Part shown: piece after piece, positions 32,480-32,619 of the stretch
How the letters are laid out: every line of letters begins with the position of its first letter
Numbering within the stretch: position 1 is the stretch's first letter
Source: Nocardia amamiensis NBRC 102102
Lineage (GTDB): Bacteria; Actinomycetota; Actinomycetes; Mycobacteriales; Mycobacteriaceae
Direction: 5' to 3'
Length of the DNA stretch: 32,619 bases
Assembly (NCBI RefSeq): GCF_001612745.1
Contig: NZ_BDBA01000150.1
Coordinates: 1 to 32,619, forward strand
Notes under the pieces: generated by a model
Told to the model about the DNA's origin: nothing
The model's database searches: none
The model's input: the letters and a program-made list of their open reading frames with translations, nothing else
Program-made: the position numbers and the translations under genes

Positions 32480-32619
32480 GCGCCGGTCCTTGCTGCATCT
32501 CCTCGAGTGGTATACGAAATCCATGGATTTCTAGGTGGCGGCGAACGGAATGCATCCACGGAGCAGCCCTGTCCCGGAGGTTCCTGCATTGACATACAAG
32601 GCGAACAGCAGTTCCTTAG
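32480..32619. other. window end, no gene
   Basis: The last 140 nt contain no recognisable coding sequence. A TTGACA at 32589-32594 could be the -35 box of a promoter reading out of the window on the plus strand. Confidence 0.35.

Overview
The window looks like chromosome of a high-GC mycolic-acid-type actinomycete, most likely Nocardia or a close relative. This is inferred from GC-rich codon use, the SigF-type sigma factor, the many one-component regulators and the actinomycete-specific small families; no rRNA or tRNA gene is visible to fix the genus.

Left part (1-10.1 kb): decayed transposase debris (IS3-type and Tn3-type, 1-1.14 kb), an intact epoxide hydrolase, a broken integrase-like tail, then three regulator/enzyme modules in which a transcription factor faces the enzyme gene(s) it probably controls: XRE regulator versus metallo-beta-lactamase-fold hydrolase plus carboxylesterase; TetR versus an NAD(P)-dependent SDR; MarR versus a zinc-free MDR-type oxidoreductase. 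Palindromic or repeated operator candidates are visible in two of the divergent promoters.

Middle part (10.1-17.5 kb): an accessory island, AT-richer by eye than its surroundings, with recombinase and transposase remnants. Its core is a two-gene unit on the minus strand: a 495-aa reverse transcriptase with a YADD centre and a helical C-terminal extension, overlapping by 22 nt a 189-aa HEPN-like protein with an R-X4-H motif. This resembles a split version of AbiA-type (RT plus HEPN) abortive infection proteins and is the best candidate for an undescribed anti-phage system here. A second minus-strand cargo gene is a PD-(D/E)XK nuclease. Each cargo lies just downstream of a copy of the same small HTH gene, and each HTH gene starts at the same 17-bp motif; a third, inverted motif copy makes a long hairpin. 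A plus-strand gene of unknown function, with a possible winged helix, lies between the two cassettes.

Right part (17.5-32.6 kb): a translationally coupled trio (small membrane protein, ECF-like sigma, SigF-like sigma); a DUF5753-type regulator gene broken by an IS3 remnant; a run of small conserved proteins (secreted, Clp-N-like, Cys-rich); an APH(6)-like kinase; a cysteine-less HesB/IscA-like protein; a membrane coiled-coil protein; a large Orn/Lys/Arg decarboxylase; an XRE-TetR fusion regulator facing a decayed cyclase gene; a broken acyltransferase-3/SGNH gene (5' truncated and frameshifted at its catalytic GDSH motif); an NmrA-like oxidoreductase; and a TetR gene overlapping a membrane-protein gene. 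The window therefore mixes ordinary actinomycete accessory metabolism with one compact, transposon-bordered defence-like island.
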